The notes under the pieces were generated by a model, which was not told the DNA's origin, made no database searches, and was given only the letters and a program-made list of their open reading frames with translations. Shown piece by piece: positions 26,582 to 39,479 of a DNA stretch of 64,000 nt; the first letter of the stretch is position 1, and the number at the start of each line of letters is the position of its first letter. The translations under genes were made by a program, and so were the position numbers. Origin of the DNA: Pseudomonas marginalis (GTDB taxonomy: Bacteria; Pseudomonadota; Gammaproteobacteria; Pseudomonadales; Pseudomonadaceae); NCBI RefSeq assembly GCF_900105325.1, contig NZ_FNSU01000003.1, positions 496,001 to 560,000 of the forward strand, written 5' to 3'.

Positions 26582-28223
26582 AGACGCGCTCCTTGAACAG
26601 GTCAATGCCGATGCGCTGGTAGGTGTCGATGAAACGCTCATCTTCGGTGCGCTGTTCGATGTACACGTCGATCAGCTTGCCGATCACCTCAGGCATGGCT
26701 TCCTGGGCGAAGGACGGGCCGAGGATCTTGCCCAGGCTCGCATCGCGGCTGGCGCTGCCACCCAGGGACACTTGGTAGAATTCTTCGCCTTTCTTGTCCA
26801 CGCCCAGGATGCCGATATGGCCGACGTGGTGGTGACCACAGGCGTTCATGCAACCGGAGATGTTCAGGTCCAGCTCGCCGATGTCGAACAGGTAGTCCAG
26901 GTCGTCGAAACGGCGCTGGATCGATTCGGCAATCGGGATCGACTTGGCGTTGGCCAGGGAGCAGAAATCGCCGCCCGGGCAGCAGATGATGTCGGTCAAC
27001 AGGCCGATGTTCGGCGTGGCGAAACCGCCTTCGCGCAGTTCGCCCCACAGGGTGAACAGTTGGCTCTGCTCAACGTCCGCGAGGATGATGTTCTGCTCGT
27101 GGGAGGTGCGCAGTTGGCCAAAGCTGTAGCGCTCGGCCAGGTCGGCGACGGCGTCCAGCTGCTTGTCGGTGATGTCGCCCGGTGCCACACCGGTCGGTTT
27201 CAGCGACAGGGTCACCGCCACATAGCCCGGCTTTTTGTGCGCCAGGGTGTTGCGGGTGCGCCAGCGGGCAAAGCCCGGGTGCTGCTGGTCGAGCGCTACG
27301 AGCTCGGCGTCCTGATTGCTCAGCGCCTTGTACTCGGGATCGACGAAGTGCTTGGCCACACGGTGCACTTCGGCTTCGGTCAGGGTGGTCTGGCCGCCGC
27401 GCAGGTGCTCCATCTCGGCATCGACTTTCTGGGCGAACACCTCAGGGGTCAGTGCCTTGACGAGGATCTTGATCCGCGCCTTGTATTTGTTGTCGCGACG
27501 GCCGTAGCGGTTGTAGACCCGCAGGATGGCGTCGAGGTAGCTCAACAGGTCCTGCCACGGCAGGAACTCGTTGATGAACGCACCGACCACCGGGGTACGG
27601 CCCAGGCCGCCACCCACCAGGACACGGAAACCCAGCTCGCCAGCCGCGTTGTACACCGGCTCCAGGCCGATATCGTGTACTTCGATGGCGGCACGGTCCG
27701 AGGTCGAGCCATTGATGGCGATCTTGAACTTGCGTGGCAGGTAGGCGAATTCGGGGTGGAAGGTGGTCCACTGGCGGACGATTTCACACCACGGGCGTGG
27801 GTCGATCAGCTCGTCGGCGGCAACCCCGGCGAATTGGTCGGTGGTCACGTTGCGCAGGCAGTTACCACTGGTCTGAATGGCGTGCATCTGCACGGTGGCC
27901 AGTTCAGCCAGGATGTCCGGCACATCTTCCAGGGCCGGCCAGTTGAACTGTACGTTCTGGCGGGTACTGATGTGGGCATAGCCTTTGTCGAAGTCGCGGG
28001 CAATCCTGGCCATCATGCGGGTCTGGCGCGAAGTCAGTTGGCCATAAGGCACAGCCACCCGCAGCATCGGCGCAAAGCGCTGGACATAAAGGCCATTTTG
28101 CAGGCGCAGAGGGCGGAACTCTTCTTCGCTCAGTTCACCTGCTAGGTAGCGTCGGGTCTGATCACGGAACTGCTTGACGCGGTCCTCGATGATGCGCTGA
28201 TCGTATTCGTCGTATACGTACAT
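26565..28223 (-). CDS. cysI: Assimilatory sulfite reductase (siroheme, ferredoxin/NADPH hemoprotein)
   Basis: A 552-residue nitrite/sulfite reductase. Cluster and siroheme ligands are visible as CCPGGDFC (C-x5-C) and, about 35 residues on, SGCMNACGHH (C-x3-C), which bind a [4Fe-4S] cluster bridged to siroheme. The N-terminal half has NVQFNWPALEDVPDILAEL and TSGNCLRNVTTD, also conserved. It reduces sulfite to sulfide for cysteine synthesis. The start MYVYDEYDQ at 28223 is preferred over a 29-codon longer frame. The 230-base upstream region is AT-richer, as expected for a CysB-controlled promoter, but no defined site was identified. Confidence 0.95.
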   Translation of the reverse strand: MYVYDEYDQRIIEDRVKQFRDQTRRYLAGELSEEEFRPLRLQNGLYVQRFAPMLRVAVPYGQLTSRQTRMMARIARDFDKGYAHISTRQNVQFNWPALEDVPDILAELATVQMHAIQTSGNCLRNVTTDQFAGVAADELIDPRPWCEIVRQWTTFHPEFAYLPRKFKIAINGSTSDRAAIEVHDIGLEPVYNAAGELGFRVLVGGGLGRTPVVGAFINEFLPWQDLLSYLDAILRVYNRYGRRDNKYKARIKILVKALTPEVFAQKVDAEMEHLRGGQTTLTEAEVHRVAKHFVDPEYKALSNQDAELVALDQQHPGFARWRTRNTLAHKKPGYVAVTLSLKPTGVAPGDITDKQLDAVADLAERYSFGQLRTSHEQNIILADVEQSQLFTLWGELREGGFATPNIGLLTDIICCPGGDFCSLANAKSIPIAESIQRRFDDLDYLFDIGELDLNISGCMNACGHHHVGHIGILGVDKKGEEFYQVSLGGSASRDASLGKILGPSFAQEAMPEVIGKLIDVYIEQRTEDERFIDTYQRIGIDLFKERVYAANH

Positions 28224-28456
28224 ATAGGTCCTGTTCTCGGCAAATCTGCGCGCACGGCCGCGCACTCCCAACGGAGCCGGCGCACGATACCAGTTTGCGT
28301 TTATGCGCAAAAGTGATGTTTGAGTATATGCACATAACCAAAATGACTAATGAGAAAGGTTATCGCGATACCCACATTTGTCATGCGGGCAATCGTGAAC
28401 TTTACTGTGATCGTGTTTGAGTGCAATCACCTATAAAACCGACAAGAGGCGATGCA

Positions 28457-28570
28457 ATGAGCAATCCGACCAAAGCCCGTAAACCTGACAGTACCGTTGA
28501 TGCCTGGGCCATTCTGTTCCTGATCATTCTGGTGGTGGGAACGGCCGTTTTCTGGGTCAGCCACCAATAA
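28457..28570 (+). CDS. 37-residue single-span membrane microprotein
   Basis: A short gene: ATG at 28457-28459, TAA at 28568-28570, with AGAGG eight bases upstream. The product has a basic N-terminus (MSNPTKARKPDSTVDAW) followed by one clean membrane segment (AILFLIILVVGTAVFWVS) and a short tail. The charge pattern predicts N-in topology. It lies 75 bases before the periplasmic binding-protein gene on the same strand. No family is recognised; its structure is what supports a real gene. Confidence 0.7.
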   Translation: MSNPTKARKPDSTVDAWAILFLIILVVGTAVFWVSHQ

Positions 28571-28645
28571 AGGACGTTGATTGAGCCTCGATTGGTTCAG
28601 GCATTGCCACTATCATGGCGGCCTATTTTCGAGGCTCAAGCATCC

Positions 28646-29713
28646 ATGTTGAAGGTGTTGATTACGTGTGTCTGGTTGCTGGGATCGACGTATGGGGTGA
28701 TGGCTCATGCAACGTCGGTGGTGTTTCTCAACCCGGGCATGTCGACGGAAACCTTCTGGGTCAGCTACGCGCAATTCATGCAGGCCGCCGCCAAGGACCT
28801 CGGCCTGGACTTGCGCGTGCGTTATGGCGAGCGTGATGCCGGCAACACGCTGGCTCAGGCGCGTGAGGTGCTGCAAGGCAGCCAGCGGCCCGATTACCTG
28901 GTGCTGGTGAATGAGCAGTACGTTGCACCGCAGATCCTGCGCATGGCCGAGGGCAGTGGCGTCAAGCTGCTGCTGGTGAACAGCGCGCTGACATCCGATC
29001 AGGCGCAATTGCTGGGAACCCGCCGTGGCATCCGTTTGATCGGCAGCCTGGTGGCTGACGATGAACAGGCTGGCTACCTGATGCTCCGTGATCTGTTGCG
29101 CCAGCACGGTCCGGTTGCGCCGGGCGAGCCCCTCGACCTGTTGGCGTTTTCCGGGACCAAGTCCACCCCGGGGGCGCAATTGCGTGAGCGCGGCATGCGT
29201 CGGGCGCTGGCCGAGCATCCCGAGGTGCGCCTGCGTCAGTTGGTCTACGGCGAATGGAACCGCGAACGCGCCTTCGAACAAGCGACGCAACTGTTCAAGC
29301 GCTACCCGCAGACGGCGCTGGTGTGGTCGGCCAACGATCAGATGGCGCTGGGCGCCATGCAGGCGCTGCAGGGCAGTGGGCGGTTACCGGGCAGGGACGT
29401 GCTGTTCAGCGCGGTCAACAGCTCGCCGGAGATCCTGCAGGCACGCCTGGATGGACGCTTGTCGTCCCTGGTCGCCGGGCATTTCACCGTGGGCGGCTGG
29501 GCCATGGTGTTGGTCCATGACGATGCCAAGGGCCTGGACATTGGCGCCTATGGCGGACGCGACCGGCAGTTGGCGCTATTCCAATTGATCGATGCCGGCC
29601 AGGCGCGGCGCTTGTTGGGGCCGACACCGTCGGTGAATTTCCGCGCGTTGTCCGCCCAGGACAAGCCCGTGTCCTATCGTTACCCGTTCAGCCTGCACCT
29701 GCTGCTGCGCTAG
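28646..29713 (+). CDS. Periplasmic sugar-type substrate-binding protein (LuxP/RbsB-like fold)
   Basis: A 355-residue protein with a signal peptide (MLKVLITCVWLLGSTYGVMA). A type I periplasmic-binding fold follows: VVFLNPGMSTETFWVSYAQF at the N-terminus, LIGSLVADDEQAGYLM in the middle and VWSANDQMALGAMQAL near the hinge. The start ATG at 28646 was chosen because it begins the signal peptide; a TTG frame 23 codons earlier is open. No permease or ATPase gene is adjacent, so it may be a sensor input protein or serve a distant transporter. The ligand is unknown. Confidence 0.83.
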   Translation: MLKVLITCVWLLGSTYGVMAHATSVVFLNPGMSTETFWVSYAQFMQAAAKDLGLDLRVRYGERDAGNTLAQAREVLQGSQRPDYLVLVNEQYVAPQILRMAEGSGVKLLLVNSALTSDQAQLLGTRRGIRLIGSLVADDEQAGYLMLRDLLRQHGPVAPGEPLDLLAFSGTKSTPGAQLRERGMRRALAEHPEVRLRQLVYGEWNRERAFEQATQLFKRYPQTALVWSANDQMALGAMQALQGSGRLPGRDVLFSAVNSSPEILQARLDGRLSSLVAGHFTVGGWAMVLVHDDAKGLDIGAYGGRDRQLALFQLIDAGQARRLLGPTPSVNFRALSAQDKPVSYRYPFSLHLLLR

Positions 29714-29928
29714 ACGCCGGCCAGGTGCAGCACCAGTTTGACGATGCCGAACAGCGTCAAGGCGAATACTGCTGTGAACAGAATGCCCAGGATCACGAAG
29801 TGGCTGGGCTTGCCGTGGGTGAAGTCGCGGGCGCGATTCTTGCCGCTCTGCACGCCAAACGCAGCGGCCATGACGCTGTGGAGCATCTGCCAGAAGGTCG
29901 GCGGCTTGTTGTTGACTGGATCGTCCAT
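29710..29928 (-). CDS. DUF2970 small membrane protein
   Basis: A 72-residue protein with the DUF2970 pattern: FWQMLHSVMAAAFGVQSGKN followed by RDFTHG and a C-terminal membrane segment (FVILGILFTAVFALTLFGIV). The function is unknown. It converges on the binding-protein gene, overlapping it by four bases, and lies 52 bases upstream of the metH 3' end in the opposite sense of position; no operon is implied. Confidence 0.85.
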   Translation of the reverse strand: MDDPVNNKPPTFWQMLHSVMAAAFGVQSGKNRARDFTHGKPSHFVILGILFTAVFALTLFGIVKLVLHLAGV

Positions 29929-29980
29929 ACGTCCCTCGACACAAGGTGTGTGAGGGACAGCATAGACAATCCAGGCCGGC

Positions 29981-33691
<3,711 letters not shown>

Positions 33692-33856
33692 GGGACTACT
33701 CTGGTCAGGCATTACGGAGGGCGTGGATCATAACAAACCTGTGCGGATTTGCGGCATGTCCGGGTTTTGCATGAATATCGCTCATGTTGAGAGGGGGCAT
33801 GGCCCGGTAGAATCACCGCCACTTTAAACCGCACGCCTTGAATCGGGACCGGATAC

Positions 33857-36148
33857 ATGTCACTTCGTCTTATCGTCAGCGCCGTCCTGGCATTGATAGC
33901 CAGTACCGCTCTGGCGGAAGGTCCCCCCCAGGCGATCTCCTATACGCGCGATATTCAACCGATCTTCACCGAGAAGTGCGTGGCTTGCCATGCGTGCTAC
34001 GACTCGGCCTGCCAACTGAACCTGGGCAGTGCCGAGGGCGCGGCGCGCGGTGCGACCAAAGTGCCGGTGTACGACGGCGAGCGCAGCCAGGCCACACCCA
34101 CCACGCGCTTGTTCTATGACGCCTTCGGCAAGCAGGCGTGGCAGCAGAAGGGTTTTTATTCGGTTCTCGACGCCCAGGGCAGCCAGGCGGCGCTGATGGC
34201 GCGCATGCTGGAGCTGGGGCATACCGCAGCGCTGAAGCCCAATGCCAGGTTGCCCGAAGAGATCGTATTGGGCCTGAGCCGCGAAAACATGTGCGCCACG
34301 CCGGGCGAGTTCAACGCCTATGCCGGTGCTCATCCCAAGGAGGGCATGCCGTTGGCGGTCACCGGCCTGAGCGACCAGCAGTACCAGACCCTGCAACGCT
34401 GGCTGGCCTCCGGTGCACCGATTGACGAGCAAGGTGTGGCCCCCAGTGCCCAGGAAGCCGCGCAGGTGCTGCAATGGGAAAGCCTGTTCAACGCCCCCGG
34501 CGCCCGGGAAAGCCTGGTAGCCCGTTGGCTGTTCGAGCATTTGTTTATTGCGCATCTGTATTTCGAAGGCGGTGAGCCGGGGCATTTCTTCCAGTGGGTG
34601 CGCTCGCGTACCCCCAGCGGCCAGCCGATTGACCTGATCAACACCCGACGTCCCAATGACGATCCCGGCACCCGCGTGTACTACCGCCTGTGGCCCGTAC
34701 AAGGGGTGATCGTCCACAAGACTCACATCACATACCCCCTCAGCGCAGAGAAAATGGCGCGGGTCAAAGCCTTGTTCTACAGCGGTGACTGGCAGGCCAG
34801 CGCCTTGCCGGGCTACGGCCCCGGCCGCCGTGCCAACCCTTTCGAGACATTCGAGGCGATTCCGGCCCAGGCGCGCTACCAGTTCATGCTGGATAACGCC
34901 GAGTACTTTGTGCGCACCTTTATTCGCGGGCCGGTGTGCCGCGGGCAAATTGCCACGGACGTGATCCGCGACAATTTCTGGGCGTTGTTCCAGGCGCCCG
35001 ACCACGACCTGTACGTCACCGATGCGCGCTATCGCGGCCAGGTCACGCCGTTGCTGGCGATGCCAGGGCAGAATGACGATGTGGGCAGTGTGCTCAGCCT
35101 GTGGCTCGAATACCGCGATAAGCGCAACCAGTACGAAGCCCTGCGGCGAGACAGCTATGCCGAGTTGCCGGCACCCAGTTGGTCGACCCTGTGGGCCGGC
35201 AATGACAATGCCCTGTTAAGCATCTTCCGCCACTTCGACAGCGCCTCGGTCAATAAGGGCCTGATTGGTGAAGTCCCGCAGACACTGTGGTTGTTCGACT
35301 ATCCGTTGCTCGAGCGCACCTATTACCAACTGGTGGTCAATTTCGATGTGTTCGGCAACGTATCGCACCAGGCCCAGACCCGGCTGTACTTCGACCTGAT
35401 CCGCAACGGTGCCGAGCAGAACTTCCTGCGCCTGATGCCGGCCGATAGCCGCGATGCGTTTATGGATGATTGGTACCAGAACAGCGGCAAGATCAAGCTG
35501 TGGCTGGATTACGAAGCCATCGACGACGACACGCCTACTGCCTTGCACCTGGATAAAAAGGACCCCAAGCGCGACTTCGCCAACCAGTTGCTTGCCCGCT
35601 ACGGTGACCTGAATGCCAGCCCGGATCCGATCAACCGTTGCGGGGGCGCGTTTTGTTCGCGCGACGGTATCGACCCGGCGCTGCAGGACGCCGAACAGGC
35701 GCTCAGCCGCCTGACTTCACGCCCTGCGGCGGGGCTCAAGGTGATTGACCAGTTACCCGAAGCGACGATGCTGCGCGTCGAAACCGCCAGCGGCAAGCGC
35801 GTGGTCTACAGCCTGCTGCGCAATCGTGCTCACAGTAACGTGGCATTTCTGCTGGGCGAGGCTTATCGCTATCAGCCGGGCCTGGACACACTGACCCTTT
35901 ACCCTGGAGTGCTCAGCAGTTACCCGAACTTCATGTTCAACATCCCTGCCCAGGAAGTGCCCGAATTCGTCGCCGAAATGGAGCGGGCCAAGGACGCCAA
36001 TCGCTTTGAGAAAATTGTCGACCGCTGGGGCGTGCGCCGCAGCCACCCGTTGTTCTGGCAGTATTTCCACGATTTGTCCCAGTACATCCGCGAGACGACG
36101 CCGGTGGAAGAGGGGGTGCTGGATATGAACCGTTATGAAAACCTCTGA
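33857..36148 (+). CDS. cti: Fatty acid cis/trans isomerase, periplasmic heme protein
   Basis: A 763-residue enzyme that converts cis- to trans-unsaturated fatty acids in membrane phospholipids without ATP, rapidly stiffening the membrane under solvent or heat stress. A signal peptide (MSLRLIVSAVLALIASTALA) exports it. The c-type heme motif CVACH is at residues 41-45, within CVACHACYDSACQLNL. The length and N-terminal layout fit Pseudomonas Cti. It is divergent from metH across 165 bases. The activity is usually constitutive and controlled by membrane access rather than transcription. Confidence 0.96.
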   Translation: MSLRLIVSAVLALIASTALAEGPPQAISYTRDIQPIFTEKCVACHACYDSACQLNLGSAEGAARGATKVPVYDGERSQATPTTRLFYDAFGKQAWQQKGFYSVLDAQGSQAALMARMLELGHTAALKPNARLPEEIVLGLSRENMCATPGEFNAYAGAHPKEGMPLAVTGLSDQQYQTLQRWLASGAPIDEQGVAPSAQEAAQVLQWESLFNAPGARESLVARWLFEHLFIAHLYFEGGEPGHFFQWVRSRTPSGQPIDLINTRRPNDDPGTRVYYRLWPVQGVIVHKTHITYPLSAEKMARVKALFYSGDWQASALPGYGPGRRANPFETFEAIPAQARYQFMLDNAEYFVRTFIRGPVCRGQIATDVIRDNFWALFQAPDHDLYVTDARYRGQVTPLLAMPGQNDDVGSVLSLWLEYRDKRNQYEALRRDSYAELPAPSWSTLWAGNDNALLSIFRHFDSASVNKGLIGEVPQTLWLFDYPLLERTYYQLVVNFDVFGNVSHQAQTRLYFDLIRNGAEQNFLRLMPADSRDAFMDDWYQNSGKIKLWLDYEAIDDDTPTALHLDKKDPKRDFANQLLARYGDLNASPDPINRCGGAFCSRDGIDPALQDAEQALSRLTSRPAAGLKVIDQLPEATMLRVETASGKRVVYSLLRNRAHSNVAFLLGEAYRYQPGLDTLTLYPGVLSSYPNFMFNIPAQEVPEFVAEMERAKDANRFEKIVDRWGVRRSHPLFWQYFHDLSQYIRETTPVEEGVLDMNRYENL

Positions 36149-36241
36149 CAGAGGTCAGCGTCTTTTCCGACAAAATTACTCGGACTTTGTACCTGCGTAA
36201 TATTTTGGCGTAAACTGCCGGCAAGCCTGTGAGGAGTTTCC

Positions 36242-36826
36242 ATGACTGCCATAACCATTACCGACGCCGCCCACGATTACCTGGCTGACCTGCTGTCCAA
36301 GCAGAACACCCCGGGTATCGGCATCCGCGTCTTTATCACCCAGCCTGGCACCCAGTACGCCGAGACGTGCATCGCCTACTGCAAGCCCGGTGAAGAGAAA
36401 CCTGAAGACACCGCCCTGGGGCTGAAAAGCTTCACCGCGTATATCGACAACTTCAGCGAAGCCTTCCTGGACGATGCCGTGGTCGACTACGCCACCGACC
36501 GCATGGGCGGCCAATTGACCATCAAGGCGCCCAACGCCAAGGTGCCGAACGTCAACGCCGACAGCCCGGTCAACGAGCGCATCAACTACTATCTGCAAAC
36601 CGAGATCAACCCTGGGCTCGCGAGCCACGGTGGTCAGGTCAGCCTGATCGACGTCGTCGAAGACGGCATTGCCGTATTGAAGTTCGGCGGCGGCTGCCAG
36701 GGCTGCGGCCAGGCAGACGTGACCCTGCGCGAGGGCATCGAGCGGACCTTGCTCGAGCGTATTCCGGAGCTCAAGGGCGTCCGTGACGTGACAGACCACA
36801 CGCAGAAAGAAAACGCCTACTACTGA
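36242..36826 (+). CDS. nfuA: Fe-S biogenesis protein NfuA
   Basis: A 194-residue carrier of [4Fe-4S] clusters. The N-terminal degenerate A-type domain (ITITDAAHDYLADLLSKQ) lacks the usual cluster cysteines and serves target recognition. The C-terminal Nfu domain has the CxxC ligands at Cys152 and Cys155 in FGGGCQGCGQADVTL. It helps mature Fe-S enzymes under oxidative or iron stress. It lies 93 bases after cti and is followed by an intrinsic terminator. Confidence 0.97.
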   Translation: MTAITITDAAHDYLADLLSKQNTPGIGIRVFITQPGTQYAETCIAYCKPGEEKPEDTALGLKSFTAYIDNFSEAFLDDAVVDYATDRMGGQLTIKAPNAKVPNVNADSPVNERINYYLQTEINPGLASHGGQVSLIDVVEDGIAVLKFGGGCQGCGQADVTLREGIERTLLERIPELKGVRDVTDHTQKENAYY

Positions 36827-36846
36827 GTAAGGTGTTCACTGCGAAC

Positions 36847-36876
36847 AAAAAACGGCGCCCGTGAGCGTCGTTTTTT
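36847..36876 (+). terminator. Intrinsic terminator after nfuA
   Basis: A stem ACGGCGC (36852-36858) pairs with GCGTCGT (36865-36871) with one G-T pair, flanked by an A-run and followed by TTTTTT. It lies about 20 bases after the nfuA stop. Confidence 0.85.
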
Positions 36877-36925
36877 ATTATTAAAATTCAAACAGTTATG
36901 CCATCTATCTAACAAGTAGGATTAA

Positions 36926-36950
36926 GTGTGGGAGGGGGCAAGCCCCCTCC
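36926..36950. repeat. Single REP element
   Basis: GTGTGGGAGGGGGCAAGCCC followed by CCTCC is a lone REP of the GTGGGAG family between nfuA and the cobM 3' end. The region 36951-37011 is AT-rich and otherwise blank. Confidence 0.8.
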
Positions 36951-37011
36951 AAAATTTTTTGTATTTAGTCATTTAAATCAATGGATTGCTTTGATTTTTT
37001 GAAGTAAATCA

Positions 37012-37758
37012 TCAAGGTCGATAAAGGTGCGCATGCCCTACCCGATACAACGACGACTCACTGAAACTATCACTCGCCAGTACCCGACCTACCACAATCA
37101 ACGCCGTACGCCGAAAGCCCTTGGCGGCGACTTTGTCGGCAATATCGCTGAGCGTGCCGACGGCCCAATCCTGATCCGGCCATGTCGCCCGGTGTACCAC
37201 GGCAATCGGGCAGTCTGCTCCGTAGTGCGGCAGCAGTTCGGCGACGATCTTCTCCAAATGGTTGACCCCCAGATGAATCGCCATGGTGGTGCCATGCCGG
37301 GCCAGGCTGTCGAAGTCTTCCCCGGCCGGCATGCGGGTTTTATCGGCGTAGCGGGTCAGGATCACGCTTTGGGCGATGTCCGGCAAGGTCAGTTCGGTCT
37401 CCAGCAACGCTGCGCAGGCGGCCACTGCGGTGACGCCGGGAATGATCTGGAAGGGGATGCCCAACTCGCGCAGGTAACGGATCTGCTCGCCAATCGCGCC
37501 ATACAGGCTCGGGTCGCCGGAGTGCACGCGGGCCACATCCTGGCCGTTGGCGTGGGCGGTCTTGATCAGTTCGATGATCTGTTCCAGGTGCAGTTCGGCG
37601 CTGTTGACCACCTGTTGCGCCTGATGACCCTCCAGCACCGCCGCCGGCACCAGCGAGCCGGCATAGATGATCACCGGGCAACTGCGGATCAGGCGTTGGC
37701 CTTTGACGGTGATCAATTCCGGATCGCCGGGGCCGGCGCCGATGAAGTAGACGGTCAT
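37012..37758 (-). CDS. cobM: Precorrin-4 C11-methyltransferase
   Basis: A 248-residue SAM-dependent tetrapyrrole methyltransferase of the aerobic cobalamin pathway. It has the family N-terminus MTVYFIGAGPGDPELITVKG, then RVHSGDPSLYGAIGEQIRYL and IPFQIIPGVTAVAACAALL. It methylates C11 of precorrin-4. The start at 37758 gives the canonical N-terminus; the longer open frame is noncoding. It is the last gene of the riboswitch-led cbtB-cbtA-cobE-cobM unit, 70 bases after cobE. Confidence 0.95.
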   Translation of the reverse strand: MTVYFIGAGPGDPELITVKGQRLIRSCPVIIYAGSLVPAAVLEGHQAQQVVNSAELHLEQIIELIKTAHANGQDVARVHSGDPSLYGAIGEQIRYLRELGIPFQIIPGVTAVAACAALLETELTLPDIAQSVILTRYADKTRMPAGEDFDSLARHGTTMAIHLGVNHLEKIVAELLPHYGADCPIAVVHRATWPDQDWAVGTLSDIADKVAAKGFRRTALIVVGRVLASDSFSESSLYRVGHAHLYRP

Positions 37759-37828
37759 GGAGGATTCCTGTGGAAAAACGGGCGAGCATGAAGATTGCTC
37801 ATGATCGGGATGGGCGATTATCGGGATT

Positions 37829-38221
37829 TTAGCCGGCGCAGGCCAATGCAAAGGTGGCCTGGGCGTTTTTCTGGCGGGTGATCAGCAAACGGGCAGGGCC
37901 GCCGCAGAGCTGTTCGGCCAGGGCCAGGGCGGCACTTTCGGCGATGCCGTAACAGCCGGTATGGGCGAAGGCGACCGTGGACCTGTGACTCAGCCTGGCT
38001 TCATAAGCCGCCAGTTGCCCGGCGCTGAAACACTGCAACGGCAGGTTGAGCAACCGGGCCAGGGCGAGTAATCCGGGCTCATCCTGCCTGCGGTCAATAC
38101 TGGCCAGCGCGCTGACACGCTGACGCTCGATCCCGCCTGCGGCGAGGGCGCTGTCGAACAGCGCCAGCAGGGTGTCGACATCACAACCCCGCTGGCAACC
38201 CAGGCCGACCACCAGGGTCAT
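37829..38221 (-). CDS. cobE: Cobalamin biosynthesis protein CobE (CbiG C-terminal type)
   Basis: A 130-residue protein starting MTLVVGLGCQRGCDVDTLLA, with the CobE/CbiG-C pattern LASIDRRQDEPGLLALARLL and TVAFAHTGCYGIAESAALAL. CobE is required for cobalamin synthesis in pseudomonads; it is related to the C-terminal half of CbiG, and its exact reaction is not settled. Its ATG overlaps the stop of cbtA (ATGA), indicating coupled translation. Confidence 0.93.
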   Translation of the reverse strand: MTLVVGLGCQRGCDVDTLLALFDSALAAGGIERQRVSALASIDRRQDEPGLLALARLLNLPLQCFSAGQLAAYEARLSHRSTVAFAHTGCYGIAESAALALAEQLCGGPARLLITRQKNAQATFALACAG

Positions 38222-38922
38222 GCCGAGTATTGATCGTCGCGGTTGCGGCGGAACAACCAGGCACTGATCAGGCCAAGGGCCAGCCAGAACGCCACGTTGG
38301 TCAACTGCGAAGCGATCTTGAACTGCGCTTCGAGGGCTTCCGGCGCCAGCATCGAATGGGTTTCCGGCTGCGGTGCACCGATCACATGCGGCACCACCAG
38401 GATCGCCACGCCCAGGACTTTCAGCAGCCAGTTGCGACCAAACACGATCAGCGCAATCCCGGCCGCCGTGGAGGCAGCGGTGCCGATCCACCAGATCTGC
38501 CGTTGCGCCAGGTCAGCGGCGGCAGTGCCCGGCAGCTCCGGTGGCAGGCCCAGGGTGGGCGCCAGCACAAAGGTCGCGTAACCGGCCAGGCCCCACAGCA
38601 AGCCTTGGGTCGTGCGGGTCGGTGCGCGCAGGGTGTAGAGGCCGGCCAGCATCAGGGCGAAGCCGACGGCCACCACCAGGTTGCCGCCGGTGGTCGACAG
38701 CACGCGCTGCCAGCCGTCTTCCGGCTCCCAGGCTTCGGCGTCGTGGGTGTGTGCGGCGGCGCCAGCGGCGTGCTCACGGGCCACTTCAGTCGCGGCCGGG
38801 GCCTTTTCAAAGGTTTCCGCCTGCAGAATCAGCGGAGCGACCCAGAAGCTTTGCAGCAGGGTCAGCAGCAGGGCGGCCAGCAGGCCGGTGAACCCTGCGG
38901 TTTGCGCAATACGCTTGATCAT
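38218..38922 (-). CDS. cbtA: Cobalt transporter subunit CbtA
   Basis: A 234-residue inner-membrane protein with about five to six hydrophobic segments. The first is MIKRIAQTAGFTGLLAALLL, followed by a His- and Glu-containing periplasmic stretch (REHAAGAAAHTHDAEAWEPE) suited to metal capture. The family is predicted to import cobalt together with CbtB and is typically controlled by B12 riboswitches, as here. It ends in TGA overlapping the cobE start. Confidence 0.92.
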   Translation of the reverse strand: MIKRIAQTAGFTGLLAALLLTLLQSFWVAPLILQAETFEKAPAATEVAREHAAGAAAHTHDAEAWEPEDGWQRVLSTTGGNLVVAVGFALMLAGLYTLRAPTRTTQGLLWGLAGYATFVLAPTLGLPPELPGTAAADLAQRQIWWIGTAASTAAGIALIVFGRNWLLKVLGVAILVVPHVIGAPQPETHSMLAPEALEAQFKIASQLTNVAFWLALGLISAWLFRRNRDDQYSA

Positions 38923-38933
38923 GTCGGCAGGCC

Positions 38934-39122
38934 TCAGTGGCACGGGAACGCGGCGCTGTGGCGGGTATCGTGGGCGGCGTTGTGCACCGCCTCGATGTGC
39001 GAGAAACCGGCGAAGTACACCAGGCACGCGCCGAGGATCGACGCACCGATGGCGGCGGTCAGGCGTTGGCTGAGGGTGGCGGAGCTGCTGGCGGTGTGCG
39101 AGGTGCTGCTGATGATCGACAT
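38934..39122 (-). CDS. cbtB: Cobalt transporter subunit CbtB
   Basis: A 62-residue protein with one membrane segment (LTAAIGASILGACLVYFAGF). Its C-terminal tail is His-rich (SHIEAVHNAAHDTRHSAAFP, then CH), the proposed metal-binding signature of CbtB. It is the first gene behind the minus-strand cobalamin riboswitch and starts with AGGGA eight bases upstream. CbtA follows 11 bases later. Confidence 0.93.
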   Translation of the reverse strand: MSIISSTSHTASSSATLSQRLTAAIGASILGACLVYFAGFSHIEAVHNAAHDTRHSAAFPCH

Positions 39123-39235
39123 GGCGCGTCCCTTTCAGGTGTCAAGGTGACACGAGCGCATGCAAACTCCGCGAGCCAGGCACGCAGGGTTTTAACAGCG
39201 CCCGCCCACCGCGGGTTTGTTATTCGATGTTATTC

Positions 39236-39415
39236 GGGCCGGTCTCCGGGCTTGCGAGGGACACTGGGTCTATAAAGCGTCGCCTTCCCATGCCGTACAG
39301 GCACAGTGGATCTGACGCTTCACTCGCTTACCGTTGCGGGGGCAGCACCGGACTCGTCATGACGCCATGACTCACCGGTTTCCCGTTTCACCCTGTGAAG
39401 GGCACCCGAAACAAG
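39236..39415 (-). ncRNA. Cobalamin riboswitch controlling cbtB-cbtA-cobE-cobM
   Basis: Read on the minus strand from 39415, the region shows GGTGCC, then GGGAAACCGGTGAGTC, then TGCCCCCGCAACGGTAAG, and closes with AGCCCGGAGACCGGCC, the B12-box consensus form. About 115 bases separate it from the cbtB start. A stem CCCGC/GCGGG just downstream on the minus strand (about 39199-39214) may belong to the expression platform. Confidence 0.9.
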
Positions 39416-39479
39416 ATGTGTAGGAGAGCATGGGCCGGGGACGGTAGTCAAATGCGGCGAGCCCCTGTAGCCTTGCACC

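Noticed and set aside
28224..28456. CysB-type operator upstream of cysI
   Set aside because: The region is AT-rich and well placed, but CysB sites are too degenerate to locate by eye.
33692..33856. Cobalamin riboswitch before metH
   Set aside because: No B12 box or CCGCAACTG-type segment is present on the minus strand here.
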